DNA of 64,000 nt. Source: Lepas anatifera (Eukaryota; Arthropoda; Thecostraca; Lepadidae). The notes under the pieces were generated by a model, which saw only the letters and a program-made list of their open reading frames with translations, searched no databases and was not told the DNA's origin. Location: the NCBI GenBank assembly GCA_034440635.1, contig JAOTON010000385.1, positions 4,476,260 to 4,540,259 on the forward strand, given 5' to 3'. Shown here one piece after another: positions 10,057-22,804 of this stretch; the stretch's first letter is position 1; every line of letters begins with the position of its first letter. The translations under genes were made by a program, and so were the position numbers.

Positions 10057-13000
10057 TCCGATTTCATCCCGAAGCCGGAGGACCTCATCGTCGGCTGCGC
10101 CGCAGCGGTGTGTTCACAACCTGACACTGCTGAGGTTGGCAGGCAGATGCAGCCGAACACAGGACAACACACATCCTCGAAAGGAACAAGTATTCATGCA
10201 TCATGAGTTTTCTTCGCGATTCGGATAACTCTACCCTTCATACGATAGTTTTCCTGCTCCCTAAAGATACGGTCGTTTTTCCAACTGGTGTACGCATTTG
10301 GAATTAACGGCATCGTAACCCCTGGTGATTTGCATTACACTACCGGAGCCACTGACTTATTCACAGCGTTGCCAAGGACATTCCTGAGCCGAAATCGGGC
10401 AGGGACGGGTCCGGCACACCTCACGAGGACGTTGCCATGCCCATGGAAGGGAAGCCTGTGGGTCCCGGAACGAACCTACACGTTAGCAACAGTCCTGAAG
10501 AGAGTTTCGCTGTAACCAGAAGTTTGTTAAGAGTCTGCTTCATTTGTATTTGGTTGTATTATGCACCAGTCTTTTACAAAGAAGAGCGAAATAGCTACGT
10601 AACTTTCAGACATCTCTCTACCCGCAAAAGAAGTGAATGTGGCTTATTGTGTACAGCTGACGCCTATTAGAAAGCTAGTTCCCGGACAGTTTTAATATTA
10701 TGATACGCAATTTATGCAGGCGGCGTCCTGGCCATTTCTCACTAGAGTGGCCCCAGAGGACCCACTATCAGTGCACATCGGCACGATGCAAATGTCCTAG
10801 AGCCCCTGAATAACTAGATATACCATGCAATTATGCAGGTGCTCAGTTCATGGAACGCTTGCAGCAGGAACCCGAGACCAGGCGCCAACTGCGCCTCCTA
10901 CCCGGGCCCAGCATCGAGTCATCAGCTGCTGTTCAGGGCAGTGCGCAGCAGGGCAATGCTAGTTCTAGAGGGCAACTGCCGCGGGGTTGGACAGTGTGCC
11001 CTCTGTCAAACTTACCCTTCGCCTACTTTCCCGCGTATATCACAGAGCTCGAGTTTCGGTAGAGAGGTGCAATGTGTTTCATCAGCTCTAGAACCAGCGT
11101 TTAACCAGCCTAATCCGAACCAAAGCGCGTGCTCCGGGGTCGGAGGTCAGGGAAGCCGCCCGGTACACGCCCTGAGGCGCCAGCCGCCTGGGGATGGGGA
11201 AGGGGAGGGGCAGAGGGCGGCACTGCTCGTGCAGCCCTGTCGTATTCGAGTTTGTGCAGCCACGCCTCGTTGAATTAAGGAGAATACAAGAAGCAAGTGG
11301 TGAGTTAGTAAGGCGCAATTAGTGTTCTTTTCCTGGACAGAGGCCTTCTTCCTGGACAGAGGCCTGAAAGCAAAGAAGAGCAAAACTGTGGCAAAATTCT
11401 TTAACCAAAAAATCCTCACTAAAACATACAGATTGTCCACTTGACATACGTAGACTCGGTGCGGAGGTGCGTTGACGCGGCCGATCCGGAGCTGCTCGAA
11501 TTAGTCGACCTATCAGTTGTCTTGGGTAAGCCATGAATGTACGGAACAGCTTTTATGTGTGTTTGATTTGTTTTTTTTTTGTTTTTTTTGTATATGAACA
11601 CTGTTTTTTTACTTTTAGCGAGATATGCTCTTTAGGGCATTTGCACTTACTATGCTTTGCTTTTACTTTACCTTGAAGCACAATAACCGTGAATGTGAAT
11701 AAATGTGAATAAAAGCGGTGAATTTTGAAGAATACATGTATTTTTGAACTTAGCTGAGTTTAGTTATTTCTTTTAAACTCAGTAAATTTAGAGAATGTTG
11801 AAAGAACAAACCAACGAAGTTAATTATCATACAGTAGTGTTACTATATCCCAGGGAGCATACGGTTATCCTGCCCTGATACGATTCTGCGCATTCGAGCG
11901 TGTGAATCAATTTCATTTTTAAAGGCCAGAATACAAAAAATGCGCGTAAACCAAAGATCGTATGTATGTACCTTTTCATAGCCGATTTATCTGCTGACTT
12001 CAATACCTATATTGCCAAACAATAGGACTACTATGCAAGCTTACTGGCTCCTTGCCATTTTGCCCCAATGCCTGAAAGCCATGATTTTGGCCCTGAACAG
12101 AGTTGTTCTAAGACAACCTATTTAGTAACTTTAATGCCAAAATCTGAGACTGAGATGTGGCTTGATACCGAATCAAATAGTTCACTACGTCACCAGGGAC
12201 CCCGTTCACTCTTTGATAGGGGCCTCTCGGCACCACAGTTTTGCCCCGGCCGCTTCTATACCACCGCCAGTGTAAGCAGGCATTTAACTCACATGTGAGA
12301 AGCTGCGGCTATAGCGCGGCTGCAGACAATGGTTAGGACGGCGGGAAGCTGCTTTAAGGGATGGACATCCGAAGGGACTCCTCAGCAGAGGAGTTGTCAA
12401 CCATCTCGGGGCGCGGCCAGGTGGTGTGAGTGAGGGAGGGGAATTACCAAGAGTGGGAAGTGGTGAATTTGAATCAAATGGGAGAGAATAAGGGAGGGCG
12501 AATGCCTTCTCGCTGGGTCTGTCGGGGATCACGGCCGCTCCGTCGATACTCTGTGATAAACGAAAAGTCTGCCGCGACAGTTACCAGGGATACATGAGCA
12601 GCCTCGGTACCCAGGCCCCCGGCACGCACCATAACGTTCAGACGAAATATGGCGCGGCTCAGACGAATGTGGCGACGCGGAACGTACCGTTGTAATATGC
12701 AAATTCATTGCATTTGCATAACACATGAACGTAAGCTCATAAAACTCATGGCCTGTCATTTCTAAAAACCGGTAAGACACCTTTTTTGGGCGATAACCTA
12801 GCGGAAATTTTTGTTTCAAAACGAGAAACGATGGTGGCTGAAATTGTCTTAGATTGTTCATGGTGTTTATCTAACATAAACATGACGATATCACAAAGAA
12901 GTTCAGCTGCCATGAATTCATCCCTTACTTGCAACCAATTAACATGAAACACGGTAGAGAAATGACGGAAAATAAATCTAACAAAATCATTTTTTTCATT

Positions 13001-13170
13001 ATGTATCATGGAATTTATTAGATACGAATTTACATATTTGGCTTGGAATTTCTGAATCAACTAAGTATTCAAATTTATCGCTCGCGATTGCATGGAGTGA
13101 AACAACTGTTCAGAGATATAGATTGATTTATCTAGGTTTCGGAGTGCTAAGGCGTGGACCAGGATTATAA
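10057..13170. other. Long unassigned region
   Basis: No recognised exon is seen. Minus-strand ORFs at 12529-12861 and 12746-13060 match no family I know. A 16-bp word TCCTGGACAGAGGCCT is duplicated near 11330-11365. An isolated end CCACCGCCAGTG near 12261-12272 looks like one terminus of a hAT-C relative. T-rich tracts lie at 11571-11610. Confidence 0.35.
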
Positions 13171-13474
13171 GTTGACAAGGTGTATACTGGCCTGTCTGCT
13201 GGAATCCTGGATGTAAAATACACTTAGATTAAGTATTCGGCACAAGTCTTCATCAGAATCAGGTAGGTCAAATAACAAATTCTCAGTCAAGGTGCAGCCA
13301 GACTTAGAGAAAATAAATAAATAATGTCTACTAACTCGAGATCTGCCTACACTATGACTGAGAGTTTGTGATTTGACCTACCTGATTCTGATGAAGCACT
13401 GTGCCCGAATATATAATCTAAAAGTATATTAAATCCGGCATTCGAGGAAACAGGCCAGTATACACATTGTCAGC
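13171..13474. repeat. Fold-back element with arms of about 120 bp
   Basis: The left arm (13171 to about 13290) begins GTTGACAAGGTGTATACTGG and the right arm ends CCAGTATACACATTGTCAGC (13474). The inner arms match as well (TCATCAGAATCAGGTAGGTC against GACCTACCTGATTCTGATGA). About 60 bp separate them. The CTGATGAAG...GTGC..CGAA words resemble part of a hammerhead-like or Penelope-terminal motif, but the conserved GAAAC is absent. Confidence 0.7.
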
Positions 13475-14591
13475 TTCTGAGGGGGGGGGGCCTGCCGAAT
13501 CTGTAACCCCTTATGCCGTGCAGTTTGTCTGTTTGAGGTTTTCTTTGTTTTGGTCAGCTTCCTTAACTAAGCTCACGGGAAAAACGCCGGCAAATATTTT
13601 GTTTTGCAAGCATTGAAGCATTCGAAAATCACTGTTCAGAGGGGGTCGCAGGGCCTCGCAAAAACGCCCACCCCTGGTATGTATTGTAATGGTCCAGCGT
13701 GAAATTTTGATACATTGAATTGAGTTGATGCAGCTACCCGATGGCGTCAATTTCAATTGCCTACGTTAATTACTCGCAGAGTAATAAGTTCGCTAAAAGC
13801 GTTAGTATGGCCGGACCGGGCTGTGTTATATGTAAATTTGTCTTTTAACTCAGAGGCAGACCTCGGGGACGCTTGGCGTCCGCTCGGTACTTATGTAAGT
13901 TCAAATCACTGATGTCCAGTGAAAATATCGTATTTAAATCTAAACTTTGTTAAATGGTACGAACTAGCCTCATGGTCCTTCTGCTAAAGAAGGACCCGGA
14001 CCGTGTGGCAGAACCGTACCAGACACCCAGATCAACGACTCGATTGGGCCGTTCCCGCAGTTGGCACGGTATTGAGGCGGCTCATGTATCCGGGTTAAAT
14101 TGGTGCATGATCAGAGGACAACAGCACCCCCGACCTCGCGTGCAATGACGGGCACTTTCTTGCACCATGTCCGCCGTACCCAGTGGCGTCTCAGGAGCAG
14201 GTTGGTCGCCCTCGATATACAGCAAAAGAGTGTAACAGCAACGCCATACACATTCCTGTTGCTGTAAACCTTTCCACAGGACCCTTGATTGTGCCCGTCT
14301 CGTGCACAATGCTCCTACATGCTGTTTGAAAACGGGGACACTCATAAGCGGCTCCGTTAGGTTGTGTTTTATAAGTTGTGTGTTTTATAAAACGCACAAC
14401 TAAATCTGTATGATGCATTAGATTGGGAAGATTTGGGGAGACTGTGAACATTTTTGTGTCATTTTTTCTTCGTCTAGAGTATTTTGGCACAAACTTTGCG
14501 TACAGGTTTCCTTCTCAATTTGGTCTGCATAAATCTAAAAAAACTTGCTCATGAGAAAATGCAACACCTACGACAAAATGCAGTTGATTGA
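13475..14591. other. Unassigned spacer
   Basis: No gene or recognisable element is seen. A G-run GGGGGGGGGG occurs near 13481-13490. Confidence 0.35.
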
Positions 14592-14595
14592 TTAA

Positions 14596-15044
14596 AGGGA
14601 ATGTGGCACCTTCATAACGTGATTTTAACTGAGATAGTCAAGTTATAAAGCCAGTCGGAAAACCCGGTACTCAATAAATCATTCGCCTTGGAACTCGAGA
14701 TTTCCGTAGAAAAAACTAAAACCTACTTGAAACGTATCCCTCATGTACCCATAGCAGCAGGCCACAGTTGTCATGGCTGTTGGTGTGACGACATATGCTG
14801 ACGTCACGGTGAGTATCAGCCAATCGAAGCCCTTGAAGCGTATTGAGTATGGTAGTGGTTGCCAGATCATGACATCATCCACAGGCAGATATTTATTTCT
14901 TTTTCTAGAGGAGCATCTTAAAAATAAAAACATTGAGCTTATTGTACATTTTTCAGAGAAATTATGGACGGTTCCATGATTTTCGGCTAAAAGTTCCTCT
15001 GATTACACTAAATTCCAGTATTCGACCAAGGTGCCACATTCCCT
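14596..15044 (+). mobile_element. piggyBac-like MITE, family pB-A, copy 1
   Basis: The element is 449 bp, bounded by AGGGAATGTGGCACCTT and AAGGTGCCACATTCCCT, with TTAA on both sides (14592-14595 and 15045-15048), the target duplication typical of piggyBac-type elements. Inside lie TGACGTCA (14799-14806) and a CCAAT word (14820-14824). It encodes no transposase. Confidence 0.9.
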
Positions 15045-15048
15045 TTAA

Positions 15049-16071
15049 GACTTTTTATAAGGCGTTCTGTGCATAGCACCTTTGCCCGCCTCTAAAGAAC
15101 ACTAAGCTTAGGCAAATGCATGTTTGACGAGGCGACGGAGGAGGTCTTCAAACAAGCCAAAGCATGAGAAATAAGAATACTTTCATATAGACAATGCATA
15201 TACCTACAGCTACTGACAATGTTTTGAAATATATAGTTTGGATAGATACCTATATCTTTTCAATCCCATGGGGTCCCCGATGGACAGGCACAGAAAGCGT
15301 AACGTTATTCTACGGGGAATTAGAAGTTTAGGGGGCAAAGCACCGCCACTCCTATTCTCCGAAATTTTCAAGCAAGATATATGCCACCATTTCCCAATGC
15401 ATTTGATAAGATTTATGATACGCTAACAATAATATCCAACGTCAAACAAGATGGCCGGGTAGGTTCAATATGATATTGCCTATGTATGTATGTACCTTCT
15501 TGCGTCACCGCAGGTATATGCAAGAGAAGTTTTTCGCTGAAAAAGCCCAAACACGCATATCGCGTCATATCTGAACGTCACCTAAGCAGGCGACGGCCCT
15601 TCCCGCCGGAACTACTGCCCAGCTCGAAAAACATAGTTCATCGTGAGCTGCTCGTAACATCAGTCCGTTTCCATTGCAGTGCATCCGGCAAATTTATGCA
15701 TGCTGAGAACAAGGCGTGCATCGCTTGATGCTCGCTCATATTTTATTAATGCAGCGTCTGTGGAAGCGAGGCGCTGTTGACAGGCACCGCTGGTTTGGAC
15801 CAGAGTAAAATACGCAGCATTCAACGGAGCCCATGACAGCTTTCTCCTAGAGTTATTTCATCACATGCATAGGTCATGATCGGTCACAATACCAGTCTTG
15901 CCAAAATAATTAGGGAATATCATGGTATCCAGAGAATTGAATCTCTTCAAACTGAGGCTGCTTCTCACAATAGGAAGTCCGAATATGACATTTAATAATG
16001 CATGGTGTCGCGATATCGCACCCAAACTATGTTCTAACTCCAGGCCCGGAAGAAAACAACTTCCCCTCTCA
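15049..16071. other. Unassigned spacer between two pB-A copies
   Basis: Short ORFs only (15238-15426 and 15486-15728), none recognised. No repeat was noted. Confidence 0.35.
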
Positions 16072-16075
16072 TTAA

Positions 16076-16522
16076 AGGGAATGTGGCACCTTTATAACGT
16101 GATTTTAACTGAGATCGTCAAGTTATAAAGCATGCCGGAAAACCCGGTACTCCATATGGCATTTGTCTTGAAACTCAAAATTTCCGCAGAGAAAAGCTAA
16201 AAACCTACCTGAAATGTACCCCTCATGTACCTCAAGCAGCAGGCCACAGTTGTCAGGCTGTTGGTATGACGATATATGCTGACGTCACGGTGAGTATCAG
16301 CCAATCGAAGCCCTTGAAGCGTTTGGCATATGGTAGTGGTTGCCAGATCAAGACATCATCCACAGGCAGATAATTATTTTTTCGCAGAGGCACATTTAAA
16401 AACCAAAATATTGAGCCTATTGTACATTTTTTACAGAAATTATGGACGGTTCCATGATTTTCGGCTAAAAGTACCCCTAATTACACTAAATTCCAGGATT
16501 CGACCAAGGTGCCACATTCCCT
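16076..16522 (+). mobile_element. piggyBac-like MITE, family pB-A, copy 2
   Basis: The element is 447 bp in the same orientation as copy 1, with intact TTAA at 16072-16075 and 16523-16526. TGACGTCA is conserved at 16280-16287, followed by CCAAT. Confidence 0.9.
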
Positions 16523-16640
16523 TTAAACTCCAAGAACCCGTTTCTTCTGATAATCCTATTCTTCTTATGGGTAAAAATTGGTCCGCTTTGGGGCCAGAAA
16601 GTAATGTTTTTGTCTCTGATCACATAGAACAAAGGAAGTA

Positions 16641-17600
16641 GCGGCAGAGGGTCCGGATTTAAGGAGGGCACCATAGACTTTTCAATTCATTCCTTTCTAG
16701 TCGACACCATAGGTTTAACGTTAGAATTAATCATTAACACGCGCATTGACGGGGGCAGGTACCCTCCCCCTTGGGTTTTTCGGAGACAGCAGAAAAACGG
16801 CGGCGCGTAGCGTCACCATACTTGGCATACCTTTCCCTCATCATTTTTACAACTTCTGTGAAAATTTTAAGGTTAGGTCATCTAAGGTCAGGTCACCAGT
16901 ACACGTCAAGTGACCTGACCTCAAAACAAGTTTAAGGTAGCATAAGTCGGAGCAGGGTGAACTTATCCGATTGAAACTCATATCACATAATGGACCCAAT
17001 CGAGTTCTCTAAAATAGATTCCGGTATTTTTGATATCAATGACCTAAGGTCAGGTACGAGGCATGACCTCTCCATTGGAAATACTTGGGAAAATGGGTTT
17101 TACTGAATAACTCAGTAATGGATAGTGATAGAGCGTTTCTGTTGGCTGCATTAGACTCGCCTTGGCTTTGCGGATCTAATGATAAGCATTTTATATAATT
17201 TGACCTTGACCTGACCTCAGGTCAGGTCAAATCATTGATTTGACCTAGCAAGGTCAAATCATATATCATTCGATTTGGCTTGATACTAAGATTCATATAG
17301 TTCAAGCCGTTTTGCTCTATCTTTACTTGTTCAAATGTAACGGCCGAAAACCTTAATTTACATGTTATCCCTATGACGGCATGTTTTAACCTCTCGTGAC
17401 GTTAAATGTGACCTGACAAAAAAATGGTTCAAATATTTTTGATGGAGAAGTGGATGGGCTACCCAACGCCGCTTACCGTTTTTCGCTAACTGCCGTGTTT
17501 TCAGATCTTAGGGGGCGGGTACCACCCCCTCGTCAAGCAGGTGGCTCGACCCCGTAATGGCGTGTTAAGGGGGTGCCGTGCTAATTCCGCCGCCTATGAA
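16641..17600 (-). mobile_element. hAT-C copy interrupted by a TTAA-B element
   Basis: The left part (about 16641-16737) matches family C (GGCACCATAGACTTTTCAAT, TCATTCCTTTCTAG). The right part (about 17565-17600) continues with GGGGGTGCCGTGCT and CCGCCG. The break falls exactly at the TTAA that in the intact copy at 8081-8227 reads TTTAAGGGGG. Confidence 0.75.
16738..17564 (+). mobile_element. Family TTAA-B element, full length
   Basis: The element is 827 bp with ends CACGCGCATTGACGGGGGC and (inverted) CCGTAATGGCGTG, flanked by TTAA at 16734-16737 and 17565-17568. It carries many AGGTCA/TGACCT half-sites and a near-perfect palindrome at 17207-17229 built from TGACCTGACC and GGTCAGGTCA. It has no coding capacity. 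Confidence 0.88.
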
Positions 17601-18895
17601 CAAAATAATGGCCGGCAGAACCTCCAGCGGTGGTATTTACTTTCCATGTCTCGAATTGGTATATCCCAGCCCACATAGATAGGAATACCTAAATCTGGTG
17701 CATGTATTACGCAGACACACATTATACCGGGTTTAGGTTTTTACTGAAATGAACGATGGTAGATTAAAGTGTAAACAGAGTGAAGTGAAAGACAGCAGCC
17801 ATAAACTTTGTTTCAGAGAGCTCAACACACGCTCAAGTTATGGTAAAGAGCCCATGCCAAACAGCAAATGTGCTGTCGCGGACGGGCAGCGGACCCGCTC
17901 GGCGCAGGCTGGGTTACTGAGCAGCGACGCACTGCAGTCTCTGACGCAGCACACAGCCTCCCGCCGTGTTCCTGGCCTTCCAGGACAGGATGTAGCTTGT
18001 ATTGTCTTCTAAAGAGATTCATTGCCCCTGGACTTGGAAGCAGTGGCGGAGGTTGTATGGGGGGGAAGGGGGTTACAATCGCCAATATATTTGGAACATA
18101 CCTGACATGCTGTAAAATATCCATTTTCTAAAATTCCCTCAAAATCTCCACAAGCCTAGTTCAGTACATGCAAGGAGTTTCCCGCAAGTTTACACGTAAA
18201 ATACCCCAAACTCTCAATTCTCCCAGAGAAACTCAATGTCCAGCATAAGGAACCATCCTCCAAGGCCATGGAATGCGCTCAATGTCACCACCCCGTTATA
18301 CCTATTTGGACAGTAAACACCCTGCTTGGATCGGGAGCGCGCAGTAGCTGTTTGGGTGCAGTGCAACGCCACTTCCTGGACTGGCCCCGCCCCTGAGTGG
18401 CTGGGGTGCGATCCAGGGTCCTCCTGGGCACCAGGCCACGGTCGCCAACCCAGCCCGGCCCGGACCTGCCCGGGCGAGCTGGGGCGCCAGCTCCACACAC
18501 TCACACGGAACCTGCACGGAAACTGAAACTCGCTGTAGATATGCACACACTCACAGTGCTTATGTTTCACAGCGGGTTAAAATCCATTCTTTTTGGCTCA
18601 GGAATTTTTTTCTGTGATGTTGTTCATGCGCATTGGTGCAAAGCCTCGGGGGGGGCAGGAACTCCCCTGGATTTTGGGTCTCCCATAGGGTTTGTATAGA
18701 GTTTGTATTGCCGTGTCAGCGTTAACCCACCCAGGACACCCTGAATCGAGAAGAGATCTCCAGCCATGTTCATGCGCATCGTGTTTGGTGCCGTTCGGCT
18801 CGCAACGGAGGTATTAGATTGCAGTTAAAGCGCGTGGAAATATACTGAGTACAATTTCCGATGCCATTGATGAGTTTCATGCCGTAATAAGCATT
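17601..18895. other. Unassigned DNA with a GC-rich patch
   Basis: No exon is recognised. The GC-rich patch at 18320-18530 is open in four frames on both strands and is treated as composition. A lone hAT-C-like end CAGTGGCGGAGG lies near 18042. Confidence 0.35.
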
Positions 18896-19121
18896 CATAG
18901 GCGGATCCAGGGGGCAAGGGGCACGTGCCCCCCCGGCCCCTGAAGTTCGATGGCGCCCCTGAAATGTCGCTTCCCCCCCCAGGATGCGAACGTCGCGCCC
19001 ACCGATAGGATTTTGGCCCACCTGATAGCTTTTGCGGTCATAGTGATGCCCCTGGTCCGGATGGCGCCCCCGGTCCGAATGGCGCCCCCGGAAGGTGCCC
19101 GATGCAATCCTATCGCTTATG
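18896..19121 (+). mobile_element. hAT-like MITE, family B, copy 1
   Basis: The element is 226 bp with ends CATAGGCGGATCCAGGGGG and CTATCGCTTATG and a perfect 8-bp target duplication TAAGCATT (18888-18895 and 19122-19129). The inside repeats the phrase ATGGCGCCCCTG. It is non-coding. Confidence 0.88.
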
Positions 19122-19225
19122 TAAGCATTGGTCACCACGCCATGAAGACAGCAGTTTCAGTTCATGCAAATGAAATATAGGGAAAGCGACCTTCTCCAAG
19201 GTATAATTTAGTGACAGAATCTTGA

Positions 19226-19942
19226 CACGCGCATTGACGGGGGGTGGGTACCCGCCCCCTCCGGCTTTTTTGAAGATAGTATACACACGATGGCGCGTAG
19301 CGCCGCCATACTTGGCAAACCTTTTTTCTTATCATTTTTACAACTTTTTTCAAAATTTTCAGGTTAGGTCATCTCAGGTTAGGTCACCAGTACAGGGTCA
19401 AGTGACCTGACCTCAAAAATGTTTAAATAGCCAAGTCAAAACAAGGTGAACTTACCCGAATGAAACTCATATCACATAATGGGCCCACCGAGTCCTTTAA
19501 GATTCGTTCCAGTATTTTTGCATCGATGACCTAAGGTCAGGTACGAGCCATAACCTTGCCATTGGAAATACATGGGAAAATGGTTTTAACTGAATAGCTT
19601 AGTAATGGATGGTGATAGGGCGTTTATTTTAACTGCACAATATTTGCCTCGTCTTTGCGGTACTAATGATAGAAATTTCACCTAATTTGACCTTGACCTG
19701 ACCTCAGGTCAGATAAAATCCCATACTTGACGTGATTTGACGCAGAAAGGTCATATCATATATCATTCGATTCAGCTTGCTGCGAGGATTCCAATGGTTT
19801 AAATTGTTTCGCACCATCTTTACTTTGTCAGATGAAATATCCGAAAACCTTCATATTGTGACATGTGGTTCTTCAGATCTTAGGGGGGGGCGGGTACCCC
19901 CCGTCAAAGTGAAGGTGGCTCAGACTCCCGTCAATGCGAGCG
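19226..19942 (+). mobile_element. Family TTAA-B element, copy 2
   Basis: The ends CACGCGCATTGACGGGG and GTCAATGCGAGCG are kept. The left TTAA has changed to TTGA (19222-19225), while the right TTAA (19943-19946) is intact. The TGACCTGACC/GGTCAG block is at about 19694-19713. Confidence 0.85.
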
Positions 19943-20241
19943 TTAAGTAGACAAATATCGAACAAATTAAGGACCGTCTCTGCCATTTCCTGGCGCCGGC
20001 GTTAAGTGTTTCTTTTCTTCATATCAGCAACCAACAGCAAAAAGCGGATCCATTTAGATTAGCTTGAGGCACTCCCTCCTTGCCAGCAAAAAAGCGAGCC
20101 TTGGCTTTCTTTCTTGTTATGCAGCTTCTTTTCATAAGGATGTTGTGGGCAAACGATTAGCTAGCTAGTCGGGAGATGCAACAAGCGTATTCACTCAACG
20201 GGCCTTAGGGAATGTCCTTTTTAGTTTCGTTTTGCTCCTGC

Positions 20242-20493
20242 CATACGCGGATCCAGGGGGCAAAGGGGGCAGGGGCTTGATCAACATTCAGAGGTACCTG
20301 AAATGGTCACAGTACCCCACACCCCCTGAAAGGACGATGGCGCCCCCTGAAATGTGGCTTCCCACATCCCTCCAACGGGATGCGAAAATCGGCACCCACC
20401 TATAGGATTTTTCGCCCACCTGATAGATTTTCCAGCCAAAAGTGGCACCCCTGAAAGTTGCCCCCGATTGGCAGGCCTGGATCCGCCTATATG
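20242..20493 (+). mobile_element. hAT-like MITE, family B, copy 2
   Basis: The element is 252 bp, from CATACGCGGATCCAGGGGG to CCTGGATCCGCCTATATG. The target duplication GCTCCTGC/ACTCCTGC (20234-20241 and 20494-20501) matches at 7 of 8 positions. Confidence 0.88.
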
Positions 20494-22286
20494 ACTCCTG
20501 CTAAGTTACGTACACTTCTCCCAACCACCGATTCTGTGAGTTTTTAATTTCAATATCGCCGTTAATATTTTCCTCTTTGAGAGATAAGCATAGACACAGC
20601 TAATCGTTCCTCTAAAATCCAGTCAACAGGAAATATGTTTCTAGCCTCAATTTGGTTAAATTCATAAACATATCAACATTTATTTCAAAATCATGGAAAA
20701 CTTCCACGATATGTTCCATTCCGTCTATGCATGCCATTTCAGTTATCCCGAGTACTTTCCCTTTGAATCTCACCCGAGCAGCTGGCCTGAAGCTGTTGAT
20801 CCATGACCTTGTGAGCAACTGAGCTCGTTCCTGCTTCCTCTACCACCCGCTACAGAGACTGCCGTTGTTCTTTCAGGTGCGGCCAGCAGTATCAATAGGA
20901 AGCAGGTTCTGCACCCCCTTCCGCCTGGCACGCTTACTTGGCCCTGCCTCCTGTGGTGAAAGCCTGTCTGACATGCACAGTAAATGCTGGACAAAATTCG
21001 CTCATTACTCTGATCTCGTCATCAAAACGGGCAAGACCACAATTTGAACACTTCTGCAAGGCTAAATTTTGATCTGAAAATTGTCATAGCTGAGTAAAAA
21101 AATCAAGGTTAATTAACCAACAATTTATTAGAAAAAACGCACCGGACAATTTCGGCTCCTGGCTGGTTGACTGGAAAACGTGGCCCCGCAGATTATTGGT
21201 CTCGACTGGCGCTATATTTGTAGATTTTATGAGATTGTGCTCTTTGATTTTACCAATTTCTACTTAACCTGGAAAAAGTATTTTTCCCACACCATGCGCT
21301 GAAGGTTACCTACTATGAGCCGGATCATTTTTCAGCTGAGTTTTCATTTTCCTGTCAGAGGGACGTTCAAGCTTCATTGACTCCCTCTCTCTCTCTCTCT
21401 CTCTCTATTTTACTGACGAAGAAATGGATATCAAAATCTCTAATCAGTAGAACCACCGAGCAGTAGAACTCTAAGCAGTAGAATGCACAGTAATACCCAT
21501 GCAGCTATGTCGACACTGCCTTGGGCGACCAAATCATGTTTCCAAGTCTGATTCACAGCAAACAGTCTTCTGACTTCCTTACGTCATGATTACAGATCGC
21601 GAAACTGAGCTCACACACCAAAGTCCGCGCAGGGATCACGTTGTTGCACTATCCGAAGGCAGCAACCTCTTGGTAATCGTTGCCTGCAGCATCACAGGGG
21701 GAAGAAGCCACTTAAGAAGAGAGGCCAAGGTCCGCAGTTCCACTGACACACAGGACGACGCCATCAGCTGGCCCATATCGACATGCCATTTACTTCTGGA
21801 TATTGACCTGAATGACGGGGAGTCACGGAACTCCTTTGTCGGCTTCCGCTCAGTACAGTACAATAACGCATCAAGGTGTAACGAATCTGAAGAAGGGTAC
21901 CTGCGGCTAACCGGTACCGTGAGTTGGGACTAACCCATTACTCAATCGGAACCAGCGGTAAACAGTGCCAATCCGCATTGACGACACAGACATGACGTCA
22001 CAGTTCTCAGGTGGGGTGTGACGTCAGAGGGCGGTGCGCAGCGCAGCTCCCAGAACGTGCACGCCGCCGGGCAGTCCACCGCGCCAGCGCAGCGCGTCAT
22101 CGTCGCACCCCTTCCTTCCATGGCCAGCCAGACGGCTAAGTTTGCGATTAGTGACAGACAGTGTTCCTGACTCGGGACACCGACAGACACAGCCAGTTTT
22201 TGTGCGCAGCCGCCAGTGAAAGCAGCCTTATACCCGGCCTAGGGCATTGTCAGCATCCTGGATGATACGGAAGAACAAATGTTTTT
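20494..22286. other. Unassigned DNA with (CT)n and a CRE-bearing GC-rich patch
   Basis: ORFs at 20612-20818 (-) and 21586-21933 (+, 115 residues) match no family I know. A (CT)n tract lies at about 21385-21406. A GC-rich patch at 22020-22100 follows two CRE palindromes, annotated separately. Confidence 0.35.
21993..22026. promoter_or_regulatory. Paired CRE palindromes before a GC-rich patch
   Basis: TGACGTCA occurs at 21993-22000 and again at 22019-22026, a 26-bp spacing, directly before GC-rich sequence. This looks like a promoter, but no first exon is recognised. Confidence 0.4.
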
Positions 22287-22478
22287 CATACGTGGATCCA
22301 GGGAAGGAGGACAAGACCCGCCTTGAAAGGCAAATTCCGCTCCTAAAATGTCCCCCAGTATAGGGTATAGGTGCCCTGCAATAGAATTAGACGCCCACCT
22401 GTTAGGTTTTGCCACCCAAAAGTGGCACCCCCTGGACTAGATGACGTCCCCCCATCGGCGATCCTGGATCCGCTTATG
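22287..22478 (+). mobile_element. hAT-like MITE, family B, copy 3
   Basis: The element is 192 bp, from CATACGTGGATCCAGGG to CCTGGATCCGCTTATG. The flanking 8-mers ATGTTTTT and AGGCTTTT match at 6 of 8 positions. It is shortened inside relative to copies 1 and 2. Confidence 0.82.
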
Positions 22479-22804
22479 AGGCTTTTTTACCCTCAGTAGC
22501 TAGGACACTATCTCCGGTCTCAAGGTATATTCCTGAATTTCAGCATCAAATGTTATGGGAGACTGGGCTTAGTAGCATCACGGGTTGAATGCATCAGTGA
22601 CTGTAACTAAAGAATATCCACCAGGCGGCAGCTCGAACGGGTACACGAGAAGCGCACATGCACAATGCCTTTCCGGTGAATAAATAGTGGAGAGCGGTCG
22701 GACGATACCAGGTGAGGAGTCAAGTACACAGTTTTCAGAGCGAAATTTTTTTCAGACTTGGCCATAAAGTATAGAATGAAATACAAGATAATATGCACGC
22801 TTGT
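22479..22804. other. Unassigned spacer
   Basis: Nothing recognisable is seen. Confidence 0.35.

Noticed and set aside
18214..18699. Possible GC-rich exon on either strand
   Set aside because: Four overlapping open frames, no splice signal that favours one, and no recognisable domain.
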